Assembly: GCA_018781585.1 (NCBI GenBank)
Contig: JADMJT010000022.1
Location: 1-45,322, forward strand
Reading direction: 5' to 3'
DNA from: Burkholderiales bacterium
GTDB lineage: Bacteria > Pseudomonadota > Gammaproteobacteria > Burkholderiales > Thiobacteraceae
Length of the DNA stretch: 45,322 nucleotides
This document shows, piece after piece, positions 17,097 through 27,534 of the stretch; the first letter of the stretch is position 1, and each line of letters starts with the position of its first letter. The notes under the pieces were generated by a model. It worked only from the letters and a program-made list of their open reading frames with translations. It had not been told where the DNA came from and searched no databases. The translations under genes and the position numbers were made by a program.

Positions 17097-19925
17097 TCAA
17101 CGGGAGCGATGCTTGAGCGTCTGCTTGAGATAGTGCCCGGTATACCCCGCTGTGTTCTGCGCGATTTGTTCTGGCGTACCTTGCGCGATAATTTGTCCGC
17201 CACCTTCGCCCCCTTCAGGGCCGAGATCGATGATCCAGTCCGCGGTTTTGATTACGTCCAAATTGTGCTCGATTACGACCACGGTGTTGCCATGATCGCG
17301 CAGGCGATGCACCACGGTGAGCAAGAGCTGAATGTCTTGGAAATGCAGGCCGGTGGTGGGTTCATCCAGGATATAGAGCGTGCGTCCGGTGTCGCGCTTG
17401 GAGAGTTCGAGCGCGAGTTTTACGCGCTGTGCTTCGCCGCCGGAGAGGGTGGTGGCGGATTGGCCCAGGGTGATGTAGCCCAAGCCGACATCGAGTAGCG
17501 TGCTGAGTTTTTTTGCGACTGTGGGCACGGCTTTGAAAAATTCGTATGCCTGCTCCACCGTCATGCCCAGCACTTCGTGGATGCTCATGCCTTTGTAGCG
17601 AATCTCCAGCGTCTCGCGGTTATAGCGCTTGCTGTGGCACACGTCGCACGGCACGTAGATGTCGGGCAGGAAGTGCATTTCCACGCGCAACATGCCGTCG
17701 CCCTGGCACGCCTCGCAGCGCCCGCCTTTGACGTTGAATGAAAAGCGTCCCGGCTCGTAACCGCGCTCGCGCGATTCCGGCACCCCGGCAAACAACTCGC
17801 GAATCGGGGTAAACATGCCGGTATAAGTCGCGGGGTTGGAGCGCGGCGTGCGGCCGATCGGACTCTGATCGACGTCGATCACTTTGTCGAAAAATTCCAA
17901 GCCTTCGATCTCCTCATGCGCCGCGGGCGCGGTGGAGGAGCCATACAAATGTTGCGCGATTGCCGGATACAGCGTGTCGTTGATGAGTGTGGATTTGCCT
18001 GAGCCGGAAACCCCTGTGACGCACACCAGTAGGCCCACCGGCAGTTTGAGCGTCACGCTCTTCAGATTATTGCCAGTTGCCCCGGTGAGCGTGAGCCAAC
18101 GTTCGGGGTCGGGCTGGACGCGTTTTTGTGGAATCTCAATTCGTTTTACACCGGATAAATACTGGCCGGTGAGCGAAGCGGGATTTTGCTTGATGTCTTG
18201 CGGCGTGCCTTCGGCCATGATTTGGCCGCCATGCACGCCTGCACCGGGGCCGATATCGATTACATGATCGGCGATGCCGATGGCTTCTTCGTCATGCTCG
18301 ACCACGATCACGCTATTGCCCAAATCGCGCAGGTGTTTGAGCGTGTCAAGCAGCCGGCTATTGTCACGCTGATGCAAGCCGATCGAAGGCTCGTCCAGCA
18401 CATACATCACGCCGGTGAGGCCGGAGCCGATTTGCGAGGCCAAGCGTATGCGTTGCGCTTCGCCGCCGGAGAGCGTCTCCGCCGAGCGGTCGAGCGATAA
18501 ATAATCCAGGCCGACATTGGTGAGGAAGCGCAGACGAGAGGCGATTTCTTTCACGATTTTTTCAGCGATAGCTTGCTTTGAACCAACGAGGCGCAGCGCT
18601 TCGAAGAAGGGCAGTGCGAGCTTTAAGGGCATGCGGCTGAGTTCATATATCGATTTATCGCCGACTTTGACATGACGCGCTTCGATACGCAGGCGCGTAC
18701 CTTCGCATTCCGGACAGGGTTTACTGTTAAGGAATTTTGCCAACTCTTCGCGCACGGTGACCGAGTCGGTTTCGCGATAGCGCCGCTCCAGATTGTGCAC
18801 GATACCTTCGAATGCATGCTTGCGCGTTTGCAGGCCGCCGCGTTCGCCCAGGTATTTAAAATCGATGGCGTCTTTGCCGCTGCCATAGAGCAGGATGTCT
18901 TGAATGGCTTGCGGCAGGTCTTCGAATGGTTGATCGAGATCGAATTCGTAATGCGTGGCCAAGCTTTGCAGCATGATGAAATAGAATTGATTGCGCCGAT
19001 CCCAGCCCTTGATCGCCCCCGCGCCAAGCGACAAATGCGGAACCGCCACCACACGTTTTGGATCGAAAAAGCTGATCACGCCCAAGCCATCGCACTTCGG
19101 GCAAGCGCCCATCGGGTTGTTGAATGAGAATAGTCGCGGCTCTAATTCCGAAAGTGAGTAGTTGCACATGGGGCACGCAAAGCGAGCGGAAAATAAATGC
19201 TCCTTGCCCGTATCCATCTCCACCGCCAGCGCGCGACCATCGGCATGACGCAACGCGGTTTCGAATGATTCCGCTAGGCGCTGTTTGATATCGGCGCGCA
19301 CTTTGATGCGGTCGATCACGACTTCGATCGTGTGTTTTTTGTTCTTGTCGAGCTTGGGCAGCTTATCCATTTCGTGCGCCTTGCCGTCGATGCGCACCCG
19401 GACAAAACCCTGCGCGCGCAACTCGTCGAATAATTCATGCTGCTCGCCTTTGCGCCCCGCCACGATCGGCGCCAAGATCATCAGCTTGGTGTCATCGCCC
19501 AGCGCCAGCACGTGATCCACCATTTGCGATACGGTCTGCGCCGAGAGCCCGATGCCATGCTCCGGGCAATACGGGTCGCCGACGCGGGCGAACATCAAGC
19601 GCAGGTAATCGTGGATTTCCGTCACCGTGCCCACGGTGGAGCGCGGGTTGTGCGAGGTCGCCTTCTGCTCGATGGAAATCGCGGGCGATAAACCTTCGAT
19701 CAAATCCACATCCGGCTTTTCCATCATTTGCAGGAATTGCCGCGCATAGGCGGAGAGCGATTCGACATAGCGGCGCTGGCCTTCGGCATACAGGGTGTCA
19801 AAGGCGAGCGACGATTTACCCGAGCCGGACAAGCCGGTAATCACCACCAATTGATTGCGGGGGATATCGAGATTGATATTCTTCAGGTTGTGGGTGCGCG
19901 CACCGCGCACGCGAATAAAATCCAT
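17097..19925 (-). CDS. uvrA: Excinuclease ABC subunit A
   Basis: This 942-aa protein is UvrA, the damage-recognition ATPase of nucleotide excision repair. Both ABC modules are complete: Walker A motifs GLSGSGKS (31-38) and GVSGSGKST, and two LSGGEAQR signatures. Zinc fingers are visible as CPMC...CPKC and CEAC...CDVC. Length is that of the family. The gene is divergent from the yajR-like gene across a 148-bp gap. I saw no LexA-type CTGT-N8-ACAG box in that gap, so SOS control is not supported by the sequence. Confidence 0.98.
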   Translation of the reverse strand: MDFIRVRGARTHNLKNINLDIPRNQLVVITGLSGSGKSSLAFDTLYAEGQRRYVESLSAYARQFLQMMEKPDVDLIEGLSPAISIEQKATSHNPRSTVGTVTEIHDYLRLMFARVGDPYCPEHGIGLSAQTVSQMVDHVLALGDDTKLMILAPIVAGRKGEQHELFDELRAQGFVRVRIDGKAHEMDKLPKLDKNKKHTIEVVIDRIKVRADIKQRLAESFETALRHADGRALAVEMDTGKEHLFSARFACPMCNYSLSELEPRLFSFNNPMGACPKCDGLGVISFFDPKRVVAVPHLSLGAGAIKGWDRRNQFYFIMLQSLATHYEFDLDQPFEDLPQAIQDILLYGSGKDAIDFKYLGERGGLQTRKHAFEGIVHNLERRYRETDSVTVREELAKFLNSKPCPECEGTRLRIEARHVKVGDKSIYELSRMPLKLALPFFEALRLVGSKQAIAEKIVKEIASRLRFLTNVGLDYLSLDRSAETLSGGEAQRIRLASQIGSGLTGVMYVLDEPSIGLHQRDNSRLLDTLKHLRDLGNSVIVVEHDEEAIGIADHVIDIGPGAGVHGGQIMAEGTPQDIKQNPASLTGQYLSGVKRIEIPQKRVQPDPERWLTLTGATGNNLKSVTLKLPVGLLVCVTGVSGSGKSTLINDTLYPAIAQHLYGSSTAPAAHEEIEGLEFFDKVIDVDQSPIGRTPRSNPATYTGMFTPIRELFAGVPESRERGYEPGRFSFNVKGGRCEACQGDGMLRVEMHFLPDIYVPCDVCHSKRYNRETLEIRYKGMSIHEVLGMTVEQAYEFFKAVPTVAKKLSTLLDVGLGYITLGQSATTLSGGEAQRVKLALELSKRDTGRTLYILDEPTTGLHFQDIQLLLTVVHRLRDHGNTVVVIEHNLDVIKTADWIIDLGPEGGEGGGQIIAQGTPEQIAQNTAGYTGHYLKQTLKHRSR

Positions 19926-20002
19926 AGGGTCTATAAGCTACTGAGTATTAAGTTGATTTTCTGAAATTTACGGCCAATAGACGATTCGCACGACACGTAA
20001 AC

Positions 20003-20024
20003 CCCCGCTGCGTCGGCGGCGGGG
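20003..20024. other. GC-rich hairpin in the uvrA/yajR-like divergent gap
   Basis: CCCCGCTGC (20003-20011) pairs with GCGGCGGGG (20016-20024), including one G-T wobble, around the tetraloop GTCG. It lies about 50 bp before the transporter start and about 78 bp from the uvrA start. Without a T-run on either side it is not an obvious terminator. Confidence 0.45.
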
Positions 20025-20073
20025 AACCTGCTAATATACGCAATTTCCCCCGCTTTCCCAACCTGTTTCATCC

Positions 20074-21468
20074 ATGAAAAACATTGAGCGCATGTCGCCT
20101 TTTGAGCTAAAGGCGAGTATTAGCCTAGCCAGCATTTACGGTCTACGCATGCTGGGCATGTTTCTGATCCTGCCGGTGTTCGCGATTTATGCCGAGCAAA
20201 CCTTGGGCGCCACGCATTTTCAGGCGGGCTTGGCATTGGGTATCTATGGGCTGACCCAAGCCCTGTTTCAATTGCCGTTCGGCATGGCCTCTGACCGCTA
20301 TGGCCGCAAGCGCATGATCTACTTAGGTTTGCTCATGCTGGTGGTGGGCAGTTTTATCGCGGCCTATGCGCAGGATATAAACACCATCATTATCGGGCGC
20401 GCGTTACAAGGCGCGGGGGCGATTTCGGCTGTGGTGATGGCGCTGCTCGCCGATCTGACGCGCGAGGAACATCGCACCAAGGCTATGGCCTTGATCGGCA
20501 CCACCATCGGCCTGACCTTCGCGGTATCGCTGGTGATTTCCTCGCCGCTCAATCATTGGATCGGCGTGCCCGGCCTATTCGCATTGACCGGCGTGTTGGC
20601 CCTCGTGGCCATCGCGTGGGTGCGCTTCGTGATCCCCGATCCGCGCGCCAGCCACTTCCACAGCGATACCGAAGCGACACCCGCCAAGCTTAAGGATGTA
20701 TTGCGCAACACCGAATTGCTGCGTCTCAATTTCGGGATCTTTGCCCTGCACGCCGCACAAATGGCGCTGTTTGTTGTCATTCCCTTCGCCCTGCTGAAGA
20801 GTGCGGGTATCGAACAAAACCAGCACTGGATGATCTATCTGCCGATCATGGCCGGATCGTTGGTGCTGATGCTGCCCGCCATCATTTATGCCGAGAAAAA
20901 AATCAAGCTCAAGGAAATATTCATCGCATCGGTGGCCTTGATGTTCGTCGCACAGCTGCTGTTGGCACAGTTCGTCGGCCAGTTTTGGGGGATCGTCCTG
21001 GCGCTCTTTTGCTACTTCGTTGCCTTCAATGTGTTGGAAGCGAGCCTGCCTTCCATCATCTCCAAGATCGCCCCGGCATCGGCCAAGGGCACGGCCATGG
21101 GCGTGTATAATACGAGCCAGTCTTTCGGGATGTTTCTCGGCGGCGCAGTAGGCGGTTATCTGTCGCAGCATTACGGCGCGTCGGCGGTGTTCATCTTCTG
21201 TAGCGTGCTGATTGGTTTGTGGTTGGTTTTCGCCTTCAGCATGGAGCGGCCACCCGCGGTACGCACGAAACTGTTCCATGTGCGCGAAATGAGTGCTACG
21301 CGCGCCACCGAATTATCGAAACAACTCGCCAAGCTCAGCGGCGTATCCGAAGCATTGGTAGTAGGGAATGAAGGCATCGCAATTCTTAAAGTGGATCTAC
21401 GCGGCTGGGACGAAGCTGGCGTGACCAAACTCATCGAGGGGGAGCAAGACAATGGCGTCAGTGAATAA
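20074..21468 (+). CDS. YajR-type major facilitator transporter
   Basis: This 464-aa inner-membrane protein is an MFS transporter with about twelve hydrophobic segments. The loop 2-3 signature reads [16 protein letters not shown], and motif B-like [16 protein letters not shown] follows. The C-terminal soluble tail (about residues 395-464) ending [19 protein letters not shown] matches the ferredoxin-like YAM domain of E. coli YajR. Substrate is unknown. Its last 17 bases overlap ssb, a pairing I recall as frequent in betaproteobacteria. The RBS is not obvious; an in-frame ATG at 20092 is an alternative start. Confidence 0.88.
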   Translation: MKNIERMSPFELKASISLASIYGLRMLGMFLILPVFAIYAEQTLGATHFQAGLALGIYGLTQALFQLPFGMASDRYGRKRMIYLGLLMLVVGSFIAAYAQDINTIIIGRALQGAGAISAVVMALLADLTREEHRTKAMALIGTTIGLTFAVSLVISSPLNHWIGVPGLFALTGVLALVAIAWVRFVIPDPRASHFHSDTEATPAKLKDVLRNTELLRLNFGIFALHAAQMALFVVIPFALLKSAGIEQNQHWMIYLPIMAGSLVLMLPAIIYAEKKIKLKEIFIASVALMFVAQLLLAQFVGQFWGIVLALFCYFVAFNVLEASLPSIISKIAPASAKGTAMGVYNTSQSFGMFLGGAVGGYLSQHYGASAVFIFCSVLIGLWLVFAFSMERPPAVRTKLFHVREMSATRATELSKQLAKLSGVSEALVVGNEGIAILKVDLRGWDEAGVTKLIEGEQDNGVSE

Positions 21469-21916
21469 AGTGATTCTGGTGGGCCGCCTGGGCAAAGACC
21501 CGGAAGTCCGTTACATGCCGAATGGCGATGCGGTGGCGAATATCACCTTGGCGACCAGCGAAACCTGGAAAGACAAAAACGGCGAGAAGCAGGAAAAAAC
21601 CGAGTGGCATCGCGTCACCTTCTATCGCAAGCTGGCCGAAATCGTCGGCGAATATCTGAAAAAAGGCGGCATGGTCTATGTCGAAGGCCGCCTGGAAACG
21701 CGTAAATGGACCGATAAAGCGGGCGTGGAAAAATACACCACCGAGGTCATCGCCAACGAAATGGTCATGCTGGGCGGCAAGAGCGGCGGCAGCAATAGCT
21801 ACGAAGTGCAGGATAAACCTGCGAGCAGCGGCGCCCGTCCTGATAGCGGCGGCCAAGACAAGCCGGCGAAAAAAGGCGGCGACTTCTCGGATTTTGAAGA
21901 CGACATTCCGTTTTAA
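21452..21916 (+). CDS. ssb: Single-stranded DNA-binding protein
   Basis: This 154-aa protein is SSB, which coats single-stranded DNA in replication, recombination and repair. The OB-fold begins [20 protein letters not shown] and includes [14 protein letters not shown] and [16 protein letters not shown] short Gly/Ser/Lys linker follows, and the C-terminus DFEDDIPF is the acidic tip that recruits partner proteins. It overlaps the transporter gene by 17 nt and ends in a clear terminator, so both are probably one transcript. Confidence 0.98.
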   Translation: MASVNKVILVGRLGKDPEVRYMPNGDAVANITLATSETWKDKNGEKQEKTEWHRVTFYRKLAEIVGEYLKKGGMVYVEGRLETRKWTDKAGVEKYTTEVIANEMVMLGGKSGGSNSYEVQDKPASSGARPDSGGQDKPAKKGGDFSDFEDDIPF

Positions 21917-21934
21917 AACGAACGGTTTGCACAG

Positions 21935-21962
21935 AAAAAGGCCGGCCATGCTGGCCTTTTTT
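21935..21962 (+). terminator. Rho-independent terminator after ssb
   Basis: AAAAAGGCCGG pairs with CTGGCCTTTTT (one G-T wobble) around loop CCATG, followed by T residues. It ends the transporter-ssb transcript. Confidence 0.88.
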
Positions 21963-22013
21963 ATTGCCTGGATAAACCCTGTACGAACCAGCGACATGAG
22001 GTAAGCTTTCATT

Positions 22014-23420
22014 ATGAAAATCACTTTTCTCGGCGCGGCGCATGAAGTCACCGGCTCCTGCTTTTTGCTTGAAGCCGAGGGTGTGCGCTTTCTCGTGGAT
22101 TGCGGGATGTTCCAAGGCGGGCGCGAAGCGGATGAGAAGAACCGGCGCTTTCCGCAATTCGATCCCGAGCGCATCGATTTCGTACTGCTTACCCATGCGC
22201 ATATTGATCACTCCGGCTTGCTGCCGCGGCTGACGAACCTAGGCTTTCGCGGCCCCATTTATTGCACGCCCGCGACGGCGGATTTGTTGCAGGTGATGCT
22301 GCTGGATTCGGCGCATATTCAGGAAAAGGAAGCCGAGTGGGTCAATTATTCTCGGCACAAAAAGCATAGTCGAAAGCGCGCCGAACTGGCGCCGCTCTAC
22401 ACCGTGATGCAAGCGCAAAATTGTTTGAAGCACATCAAAGCCATCGAATACGACATCCCGGTTCACCCCCATCCCCAGATCCGGGTGAGCTTCCGTGATG
22501 CAGGGCATATCTTGGGTTCGGCGATCTTGGAGGTGTGGATCGAGCAGGCCGGCGTGACGCAGAAGTGGGTATTTTCGGGCGATCTCGGCATGCCGGCGCG
22601 GCCGATCATGAATGACCCGACGGTGATCGAAGCGGCGGATTACCTGTTGGTGGAATCGACCTATGGCAACCGCGCGCACAAGGATATGGCGGCAACGATT
22701 GAGGAATTGGCGCATGCGGTGAATGACACCTTCGAGCGCAAGCAAGGCAATGTAATCATTCCCGCCTTTGCCGTTGGCCGCACGCAAGAAATTTTATATT
22801 TGTTGACCGATCTGATCCGCCAAGGCCGCATCCCTAAAACCACGGCGATCGTGGTTGATTCGCCGATGGCGACAAGGGCGACGGAGCTGACCCTGAAGCA
22901 TCGGGCGATCCTCGACCCCGAATCGCAATCGCTATTGGCCTGGGGGCGCAACGATGGCGGCCCACCGCACATCCGGTTTACCGAGAGCGTGGAAGATTCG
23001 ATGGCGCTGAATAATATTCGCCAAGGAGCCATCATTATTTCCGCCTCCGGCATGTGCGATGCGGGGCGAATCAAACATCATTTGAAGCGCAGTTTGCCGC
23101 GCGCCGAGTGCAGCGTGATCATCGTCGGTTTCCAGGCATTTGGCACCTTGGGGCGCAAACTGGTGGATGGCGCCGATGCAGTGCGCATTTTCGGGGAAAC
23201 GATTCCGGTGCGCGCGGATATTTATACGGTGGGCGGCTTGTCTGCGCATGCGGATCAGCGCGCGCTCATGGATTGGCTCAAGCATTTCAAAAAACCGCCA
23301 CGACAAACTTTTGTCGTCCACGGTGAGCAAGAAACCGCGCAGGGGTTTGCTGAATTGATTCATCGTCAGCTGGGTTGGTCGGTGGAAGTACCGATGCAGG
23401 CGGCTACGTTCGATCTATAG
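22014..23420 (+). CDS. MBL-fold beta-CASP RNA-processing nuclease
   Basis: This 468-aa protein belongs to the metallo-beta-lactamase/beta-CASP family of RNA nucleases (CPSF73/Ysh1-like bacterial branch). The zinc motif HAHIDH lies at 61-66, with further ligands in DAGHILGSA and FSGDLG. The beta-CASP region includes VIIPAFAVGRTQEIL and SASGMCDAGRIKHHL, and the C-terminal RMMBL part has GLSAHADQ and VHGE. It would act on RNA in the cytoplasm; the natural substrate is unknown. RBS GAGGTAAG is seen. It follows the ssb terminator, so it is probably separately transcribed. Confidence 0.92.
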   Translation: MKITFLGAAHEVTGSCFLLEAEGVRFLVDCGMFQGGREADEKNRRFPQFDPERIDFVLLTHAHIDHSGLLPRLTNLGFRGPIYCTPATADLLQVMLLDSAHIQEKEAEWVNYSRHKKHSRKRAELAPLYTVMQAQNCLKHIKAIEYDIPVHPHPQIRVSFRDAGHILGSAILEVWIEQAGVTQKWVFSGDLGMPARPIMNDPTVIEAADYLLVESTYGNRAHKDMAATIEELAHAVNDTFERKQGNVIIPAFAVGRTQEILYLLTDLIRQGRIPKTTAIVVDSPMATRATELTLKHRAILDPESQSLLAWGRNDGGPPHIRFTESVEDSMALNNIRQGAIIISASGMCDAGRIKHHLKRSLPRAECSVIIVGFQAFGTLGRKLVDGADAVRIFGETIPVRADIYTVGGLSAHADQRALMDWLKHFKKPPRQTFVVHGEQETAQGFAELIHRQLGWSVEVPMQAATFDL

Positions 23421-23584
23421 CGGCATAGTTGGCTTTTTGACGCGTAGATTAAGTTTTTCTGAGTTAACTTGACGTGCCGCTGCTTCAGTGGCAAAAAGAT
23501 GACATTTGGTTGCGCTCGGTACGGGCAACCCTTACGTTTGTTCCTATTCGGCGTCTACACCCACTGAATCCCCAAGGAATGACC

Positions 23585-26500
23585 ATGAGCCTGATTGTTA
23601 AGTCGTTACATTTTGTCGGCATCCTCCTGCTTGTCTTATTGGCTGGCCAAGTTCTGGCGCAGGAGGAGGGAGCCGATGCTTTTTTAAAGGTCAATCGCGT
23701 TGATTTGACTGATAAAGCACGTATCAAAGGCGAGATCGGCATTATTGTCGGGTTGGATGTTCCGACTGGTGCGTTGCCGCTACCGGCACGCGTATCGCCT
23801 GCTGTTTTGCAAAGGCGTGCGACGGATATAGCGACCGCGCAAACGCGCTTAATCGGTAGGCTGTCCAGATCAGTAACCAGCCATGTCAAAAAATTCAAAT
23901 ATCACCCCTACGTTGCGATGCGGGTGAATGAATGGACCTTGAACGAAATACTGCAAGACACCGAGGTTGTGAGCGTCGAGGAGGATCGCATACTGCGCCC
24001 CACGCTCACCGATACACCCGCTTTGGTGGATGCGGTCAATGCATGGAATGCCGGCCATACTGGGGCAGGGCAGGTGGTCGCGGTGCTCGATACCGGCGTG
24101 GATACGGCGCATCCTTTTTTATCCGGTAAAGCCGTGGCCGAGGCGTGCTTTTCCAATGCGCCGGTGGGCTACGCCGGTCTCTGTCCCAATGGGCAAAGCT
24201 CACAGATTGGCGCCGGCGCCGGTGTCAATTGCCCGAATTACAACGCCGGCTGTTATCACGGCACGCACGTCGCAGGGATAGCCGTGGGCAAGCGTGGCGT
24301 ACTCGGTGCAGATGCGGGGGGTATGGCGCCCGGCGCTAGTCTCATCCCGATCCAAGTATTCGTCGAGGATTGCACTGGAGGGACATGCGACCTGAGCGCG
24401 TTTACCAGCGACCTGGTTTTGGCGCTGGATCATGTGCATAGCTTGCGCAACACCTATAGTATCGCTGCGGTCAACCTGAGCTTGGGCGGTGCGCCAACCG
24501 CGTCTCCCTGCGATAATGCTTCGCCCTCGATGACCGCTTCCATCAATAGCTTACGCGCGGCGAATATCGCGACGGTCATTGCCACGGGCAACGATGGCAA
24601 TGCGACTCAAGTTAGTTTCCCGGCCTGCATCTCCTCGGCCATCAGCGTGGGTTCCACCACCAAGCAAAATGTCGTTTCCAGTTTTTCCAATGGCGGCACA
24701 GCAGTCGAATTATTCGCGCCTGGATCCAGCATCTATTCGTCCCTCCCGGGTGGAGAGTATGGCAATCTGAGCGGCACTTCCATGGCCACACCACATGTCG
24801 CGGGCGCCTGGGCCACGGTCAGGAGTGCAAGACCGCTGGCGCAAGTCAGTGATGTGCTCAATGCCTTTACGCTCACCGGCGCCCCCATTCTGGATGCGCG
24901 CAACGGTTTGACTATACCGCTGATTCAAATCAACCAAGCTATCAATGCGTTAGGCAACACGCTCCCGACGGTGAGCCTGACCGCGCCTGCCAACAACGCC
25001 GTCTATACCGCCCCGGCGAGCATCACATTGAATGCCACGGCGACGGACAGTGACGGCACGATCAGCCAGGTCGAGTTTTACAGCGGCGCGACGCTCATCA
25101 ACACCGACACCAGCGCACCTTACAGTTTCAACTGGAGCAATGTTCCGGCGGGCGCCTATACCCTAACCGCCAAGGCCTATGACAATGCCGGCGCGAGCAC
25201 CATATCGGCGCCAGTCACGGTCACTGTGAATGCGGGGAGTGGTGCTGACGTAATCTGGGTCGAAGACGCGACCCCGGTTGGCGCGACTTTAGCTGGAACG
25301 GGAGAAACCTGGGCCTGGATCAGCGCTAACCCGACACCCTTCTCAGGCAGTGCTGCGCATCAATCGGCGATAGGTGTCGGGTTGCACCAACATTACTTTT
25401 ACGGTGCGCCAGTCGCTAATCGGCTGACAGTTGGAGTAGGTGAAATCCTATATGCCTACGTCTATCTTGATCCGGCTAATCCGCCAAGTGAAGTGATGCT
25501 GCAATGGAATAACAACAACTGGGAACATCGCGCCTATTGGGGAGCTAACAGCATTGGTGGCTATGGCGTAAATGGCACGAACAGCCGCCGTTACATGGGT
25601 CCGTTGCCACCCGTGGGTCAGTGGGTGCGACTGGAAGTGCCGGCAAGCTTGGTGGGATTGGAGGGATACGCCCTCAACGGCATGGCATTTACTCTCTACA
25701 ATGGCCGGGCTACCTGGGATCAGGCAGGGAAAAGCGGGGGTGCATCAAATGTTGCGCCCGCAGTATCGATCACCGCCCCGCTTAACAACGCCGTCTATAC
25801 CGCTCCGGCGAACATCACATTGAATGCCACTGCGACAGATACCGATGGCACGATCAGTAAGGTTGAGTTCTACGAAGGTGCGACCCTCCTCAACACCGAC
25901 ACTACGGCGCCGTATAGCGTCAGTCTCGCCAATGTTGGCGCGGGGATCTACGCATATACTGCGAAGGCTTATGACAACTTGGGTGCGATTAGTACCAGCG
26001 CCGTAGTCAATGTCAGTGTCACGGGGACTAACGTCACCCCCACTTCCACGCTCACCGCGCCTGCCAACAACGCCGTCTATACCGCCCCGGCGAGCATCAC
26101 ATTGAATGCCACGGCGACGGACAGTGACGGCACGATCAGCCAGGTCGAGTTTTACAGCGGCGCGACGCTCATCAACACCGACACCAGCGCACCTTACAGT
26201 TTCAACTGGAGCAATGTTCCGGCGGGCGCCTATACCCTAACCGCCAAGGCCTATGACAATGCCGGCGCGAGCACCATATCGGCGCCAGTCACGGTCACTG
26301 TGAATGCGGGGAGTGGTGCTGACGTAATCTGGGTCGAAGACGCGACCCCGGTTGGCGCGACTTTAGCTGGAACGGGAGAAACCTGGGCCTGGATCAGCGC
26401 TAACCCGACACCCTTCTCAGGCAGTGCTGCGCATCAATCGGCGATAGGTGTCGGGTTGCACCAACATTACTTTTACGGTGCGCCAGTCGCTAATCGGCTG

Positions 26501-26812
26501 ACAGTTGGAGTAGGTGAAATCCTATATGCCTACGTCTATCTTGATCCGGCTAATCCGCCAAGTGAAGTGATGCTGCAATGGAATAACAACAACTGGGAAC
26601 ATCGCGCCTATTGGGGAGCTAACAGCATTGGTGGCTATGGCGTAAATGGCACGAACAGCCGCCGTTACATGGGTCCGTTGCCACCCGTGGGTCAGTGGGT
26701 GCGACTGGAAGTGCCGGCAAGCTTGGTGGGATTGGAGGGATACGCCCTCAACGGCATGGCATTTACTCTCTACAATGGCCGGGCTACCTGGGATCAGGCA
26801 GGGAAAAGGTAG
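23585..26812 (+). CDS. Secreted subtilisin-like (S8) serine protease with duplicated C-terminal modules
   Basis: This is a 1075-aa protein in this reading. A signal peptide (MSLIVKSLHFVGILLLVLLA, cut probably after VLA) is followed by an inhibitor-like propeptide and an S8 catalytic domain with Asp169 (VLDTGVD), His225 (HGTHVAG), oxyanion Asn336 and Ser399 (GTSMATPHVAG). Then come Ig-like and unnamed beta-rich modules in the order Ig1, X1, Ig2, Ig3, X2. Ig1-X1 and Ig3-X2 are identical at DNA level over 755 bp. The ATG at 23585 is chosen for its AAGGA and signal peptide; an ATG at 23579 and a GTG at 23474 are in frame. The protein ends at the end of module X2. The role is likely extracellular or cell-surface. 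Confidence 0.92.
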   Translation: MSLIVKSLHFVGILLLVLLAGQVLAQEEGADAFLKVNRVDLTDKARIKGEIGIIVGLDVPTGALPLPARVSPAVLQRRATDIATAQTRLIGRLSRSVTSHVKKFKYHPYVAMRVNEWTLNEILQDTEVVSVEEDRILRPTLTDTPALVDAVNAWNAGHTGAGQVVAVLDTGVDTAHPFLSGKAVAEACFSNAPVGYAGLCPNGQSSQIGAGAGVNCPNYNAGCYHGTHVAGIAVGKRGVLGADAGGMAPGASLIPIQVFVEDCTGGTCDLSAFTSDLVLALDHVHSLRNTYSIAAVNLSLGGAPTASPCDNASPSMTASINSLRAANIATVIATGNDGNATQVSFPACISSAISVGSTTKQNVVSSFSNGGTAVELFAPGSSIYSSLPGGEYGNLSGTSMATPHVAGAWATVRSARPLAQVSDVLNAFTLTGAPILDARNGLTIPLIQINQAINALGNTLPTVSLTAPANNAVYTAPASITLNATATDSDGTISQVEFYSGATLINTDTSAPYSFNWSNVPAGAYTLTAKAYDNAGASTISAPVTVTVNAGSGADVIWVEDATPVGATLAGTGETWAWISANPTPFSGSAAHQSAIGVGLHQHYFYGAPVANRLTVGVGEILYAYVYLDPANPPSEVMLQWNNNNWEHRAYWGANSIGGYGVNGTNSRRYMGPLPPVGQWVRLEVPASLVGLEGYALNGMAFTLYNGRATWDQAGKSGGASNVAPAVSITAPLNNAVYTAPANITLNATATDTDGTISKVEFYEGATLLNTDTTAPYSVSLANVGAGIYAYTAKAYDNLGAISTSAVVNVSVTGTNVTPTSTLTAPANNAVYTAPASITLNATATDSDGTISQVEFYSGATLINTDTSAPYSFNWSNVPAGAYTLTAKAYDNAGASTISAPVTVTVNAGSGADVIWVEDATPVGATLAGTGETWAWISANPTPFSGSAAHQSAIGVGLHQHYFYGAPVANRLTVGVGEILYAYVYLDPANPPSEVMLQWNNNNWEHRAYWGANSIGGYGVNGTNSRRYMGPLPPVGQWVRLEVPASLVGLEGYALNGMAFTLYNGRATWDQAGKR
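24980..25734 (+). repeat. Direct repeat copy 1 inside the S8 protease gene
   Basis: This 755-bp block is identical, by eye, to 26054-26808. The offset is 1074 bp, exactly 358 codons, so both copies are read in the same frame. It encodes one Ig-like module and one unnamed module. Confidence 0.95.
26054..26808 (+). repeat. Direct repeat copy 2 inside the S8 protease gene
   Basis: Second copy of the 755-bp block. A 319-bp spacer with a diverged Ig-like module lies between the copies. The repeat ends one codon before the stop codon of the gene. Confidence 0.95.
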
Positions 26813-26816
26813 GAAG

Positions 26817-26835
26817 TCTGCGTGAGCGCCGCAGA
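26817..26835. other. Weak stem-loop between convergent protease and kinase genes
   Basis: TCTGCG (26817-26822) pairs with CGCAGA (26830-26835) around a 7-nt loop, just after the protease stop and in the 62-bp convergent gap. No good T-run follows, so termination is only a possibility. Confidence 0.3.
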
Positions 26836-26874
26836 TTGGTTCGTTAAGAAACGAGCAATTGCGCCGAATAGCTA

Positions 26875-27534
26875 CTAAGGCAATAGCAAACTAAAAACCG
26901 CGCCGCCAGCATTGGCGAGTTTGACTTTGCCAATCCGTCCTTTGTTTTGGTGAACCTGCGCCACGCTGTTGGCGAAATACAGACCCAGGCCGGTGCCTTG
27001 TTGCGAGGCGCGCGGCGCGTCGAAGTTGTCGTTGAGCAGGGCGGGCGGGAATCCCGGCCCATCGTCGGCCACGCGGAACACCAAAAAATCGCCATCTTGT
27101 GCCGCACTCAAGGTAATGCGCGTACGGGCAAAACCCAGCGCATTGTGCAGCGCATTCATGAGCGCGCTCTGCGCCAATTCGCGATCAAAAAACCAGAACG
27201 GCGGCGCGCTGTCTTGTTGCAGATCAATCTTTAAACGACCCGCTGTCAGCGTTTGCGCTTCAAGCATTAGATCTTCTAAAAAATCGATCGGCGAGTGTGC
27301 GTCGATGCTCGGTGCGAGGTGCCCACCTTCCAGTTTATAGAGCGTAAGCATTTCGCTCAGCCGATCCACGATGCGGCGGCAGGCAAAGCGCGCGCCGGAA
27401 ATGGACGCTTCCGCGCCGGGGCAGCCGATTTCTGCGATGCTGTCGAGCGAAAGTGTTAATTGGCCAAGCAAATTCTTAACCTCGTGAATGCTGGCGGCGG
27501 CGAGCGTGTTTAGATCGAGCGGCGCCGTCTTCAA
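26875..27534 (-). CDS. Short soluble histidine kinase
   Basis: This 219-aa protein has only a dimerisation/phosphoacceptor helix pair and an ATPase domain. His17 lies in IHEVKNLL. The ATPase shows an N box (NALHNAL), a G1 box (VADDGPGFP) and a G2 box (GTGLGLYFA). There is no membrane segment or recognisable sensor domain, so it probably gets its signal from a partner. The start is TTG at 27534, overlapping the TGA of the upstream response regulator by 4 nt (TTGA), which indicates translational coupling and a dedicated pair. Confidence 0.85.
   Translation of the reverse strand: MKTAPLDLNTLAAASIHEVKNLLGQLTLSLDSIAEIGCPGAEASISGARFACRRIVDRLSEMLTLYKLEGGHLAPSIDAHSPIDFLEDLMLEAQTLTAGRLKIDLQQDSAPPFWFFDRELAQSALMNALHNALGFARTRITLSAAQDGDFLVFRVADDGPGFPPALLNDNFDAPRASQQGTGLGLYFANSVAQVHQNKGRIGKVKLANAGGAVFSLLLP

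Noticed and set aside
19926-20073. LexA/SOS box for uvrA
   Set aside because: No CTGT-N8-ACAG pattern was found; a CCTGTTTCATCC stretch near the transporter start lacks the second half.
23474-23584. GTG start giving a 1112-aa protease
   Set aside because: The added residues are polar and would bury the signal peptide; the ATG at 23585 has an RBS and starts directly at the signal peptide.
24980-26808. Repeat in the protease gene as a mobile element
   Set aside because: It is entirely coding, in frame, and made of protein modules; there are no terminal inverted repeats or transposase.
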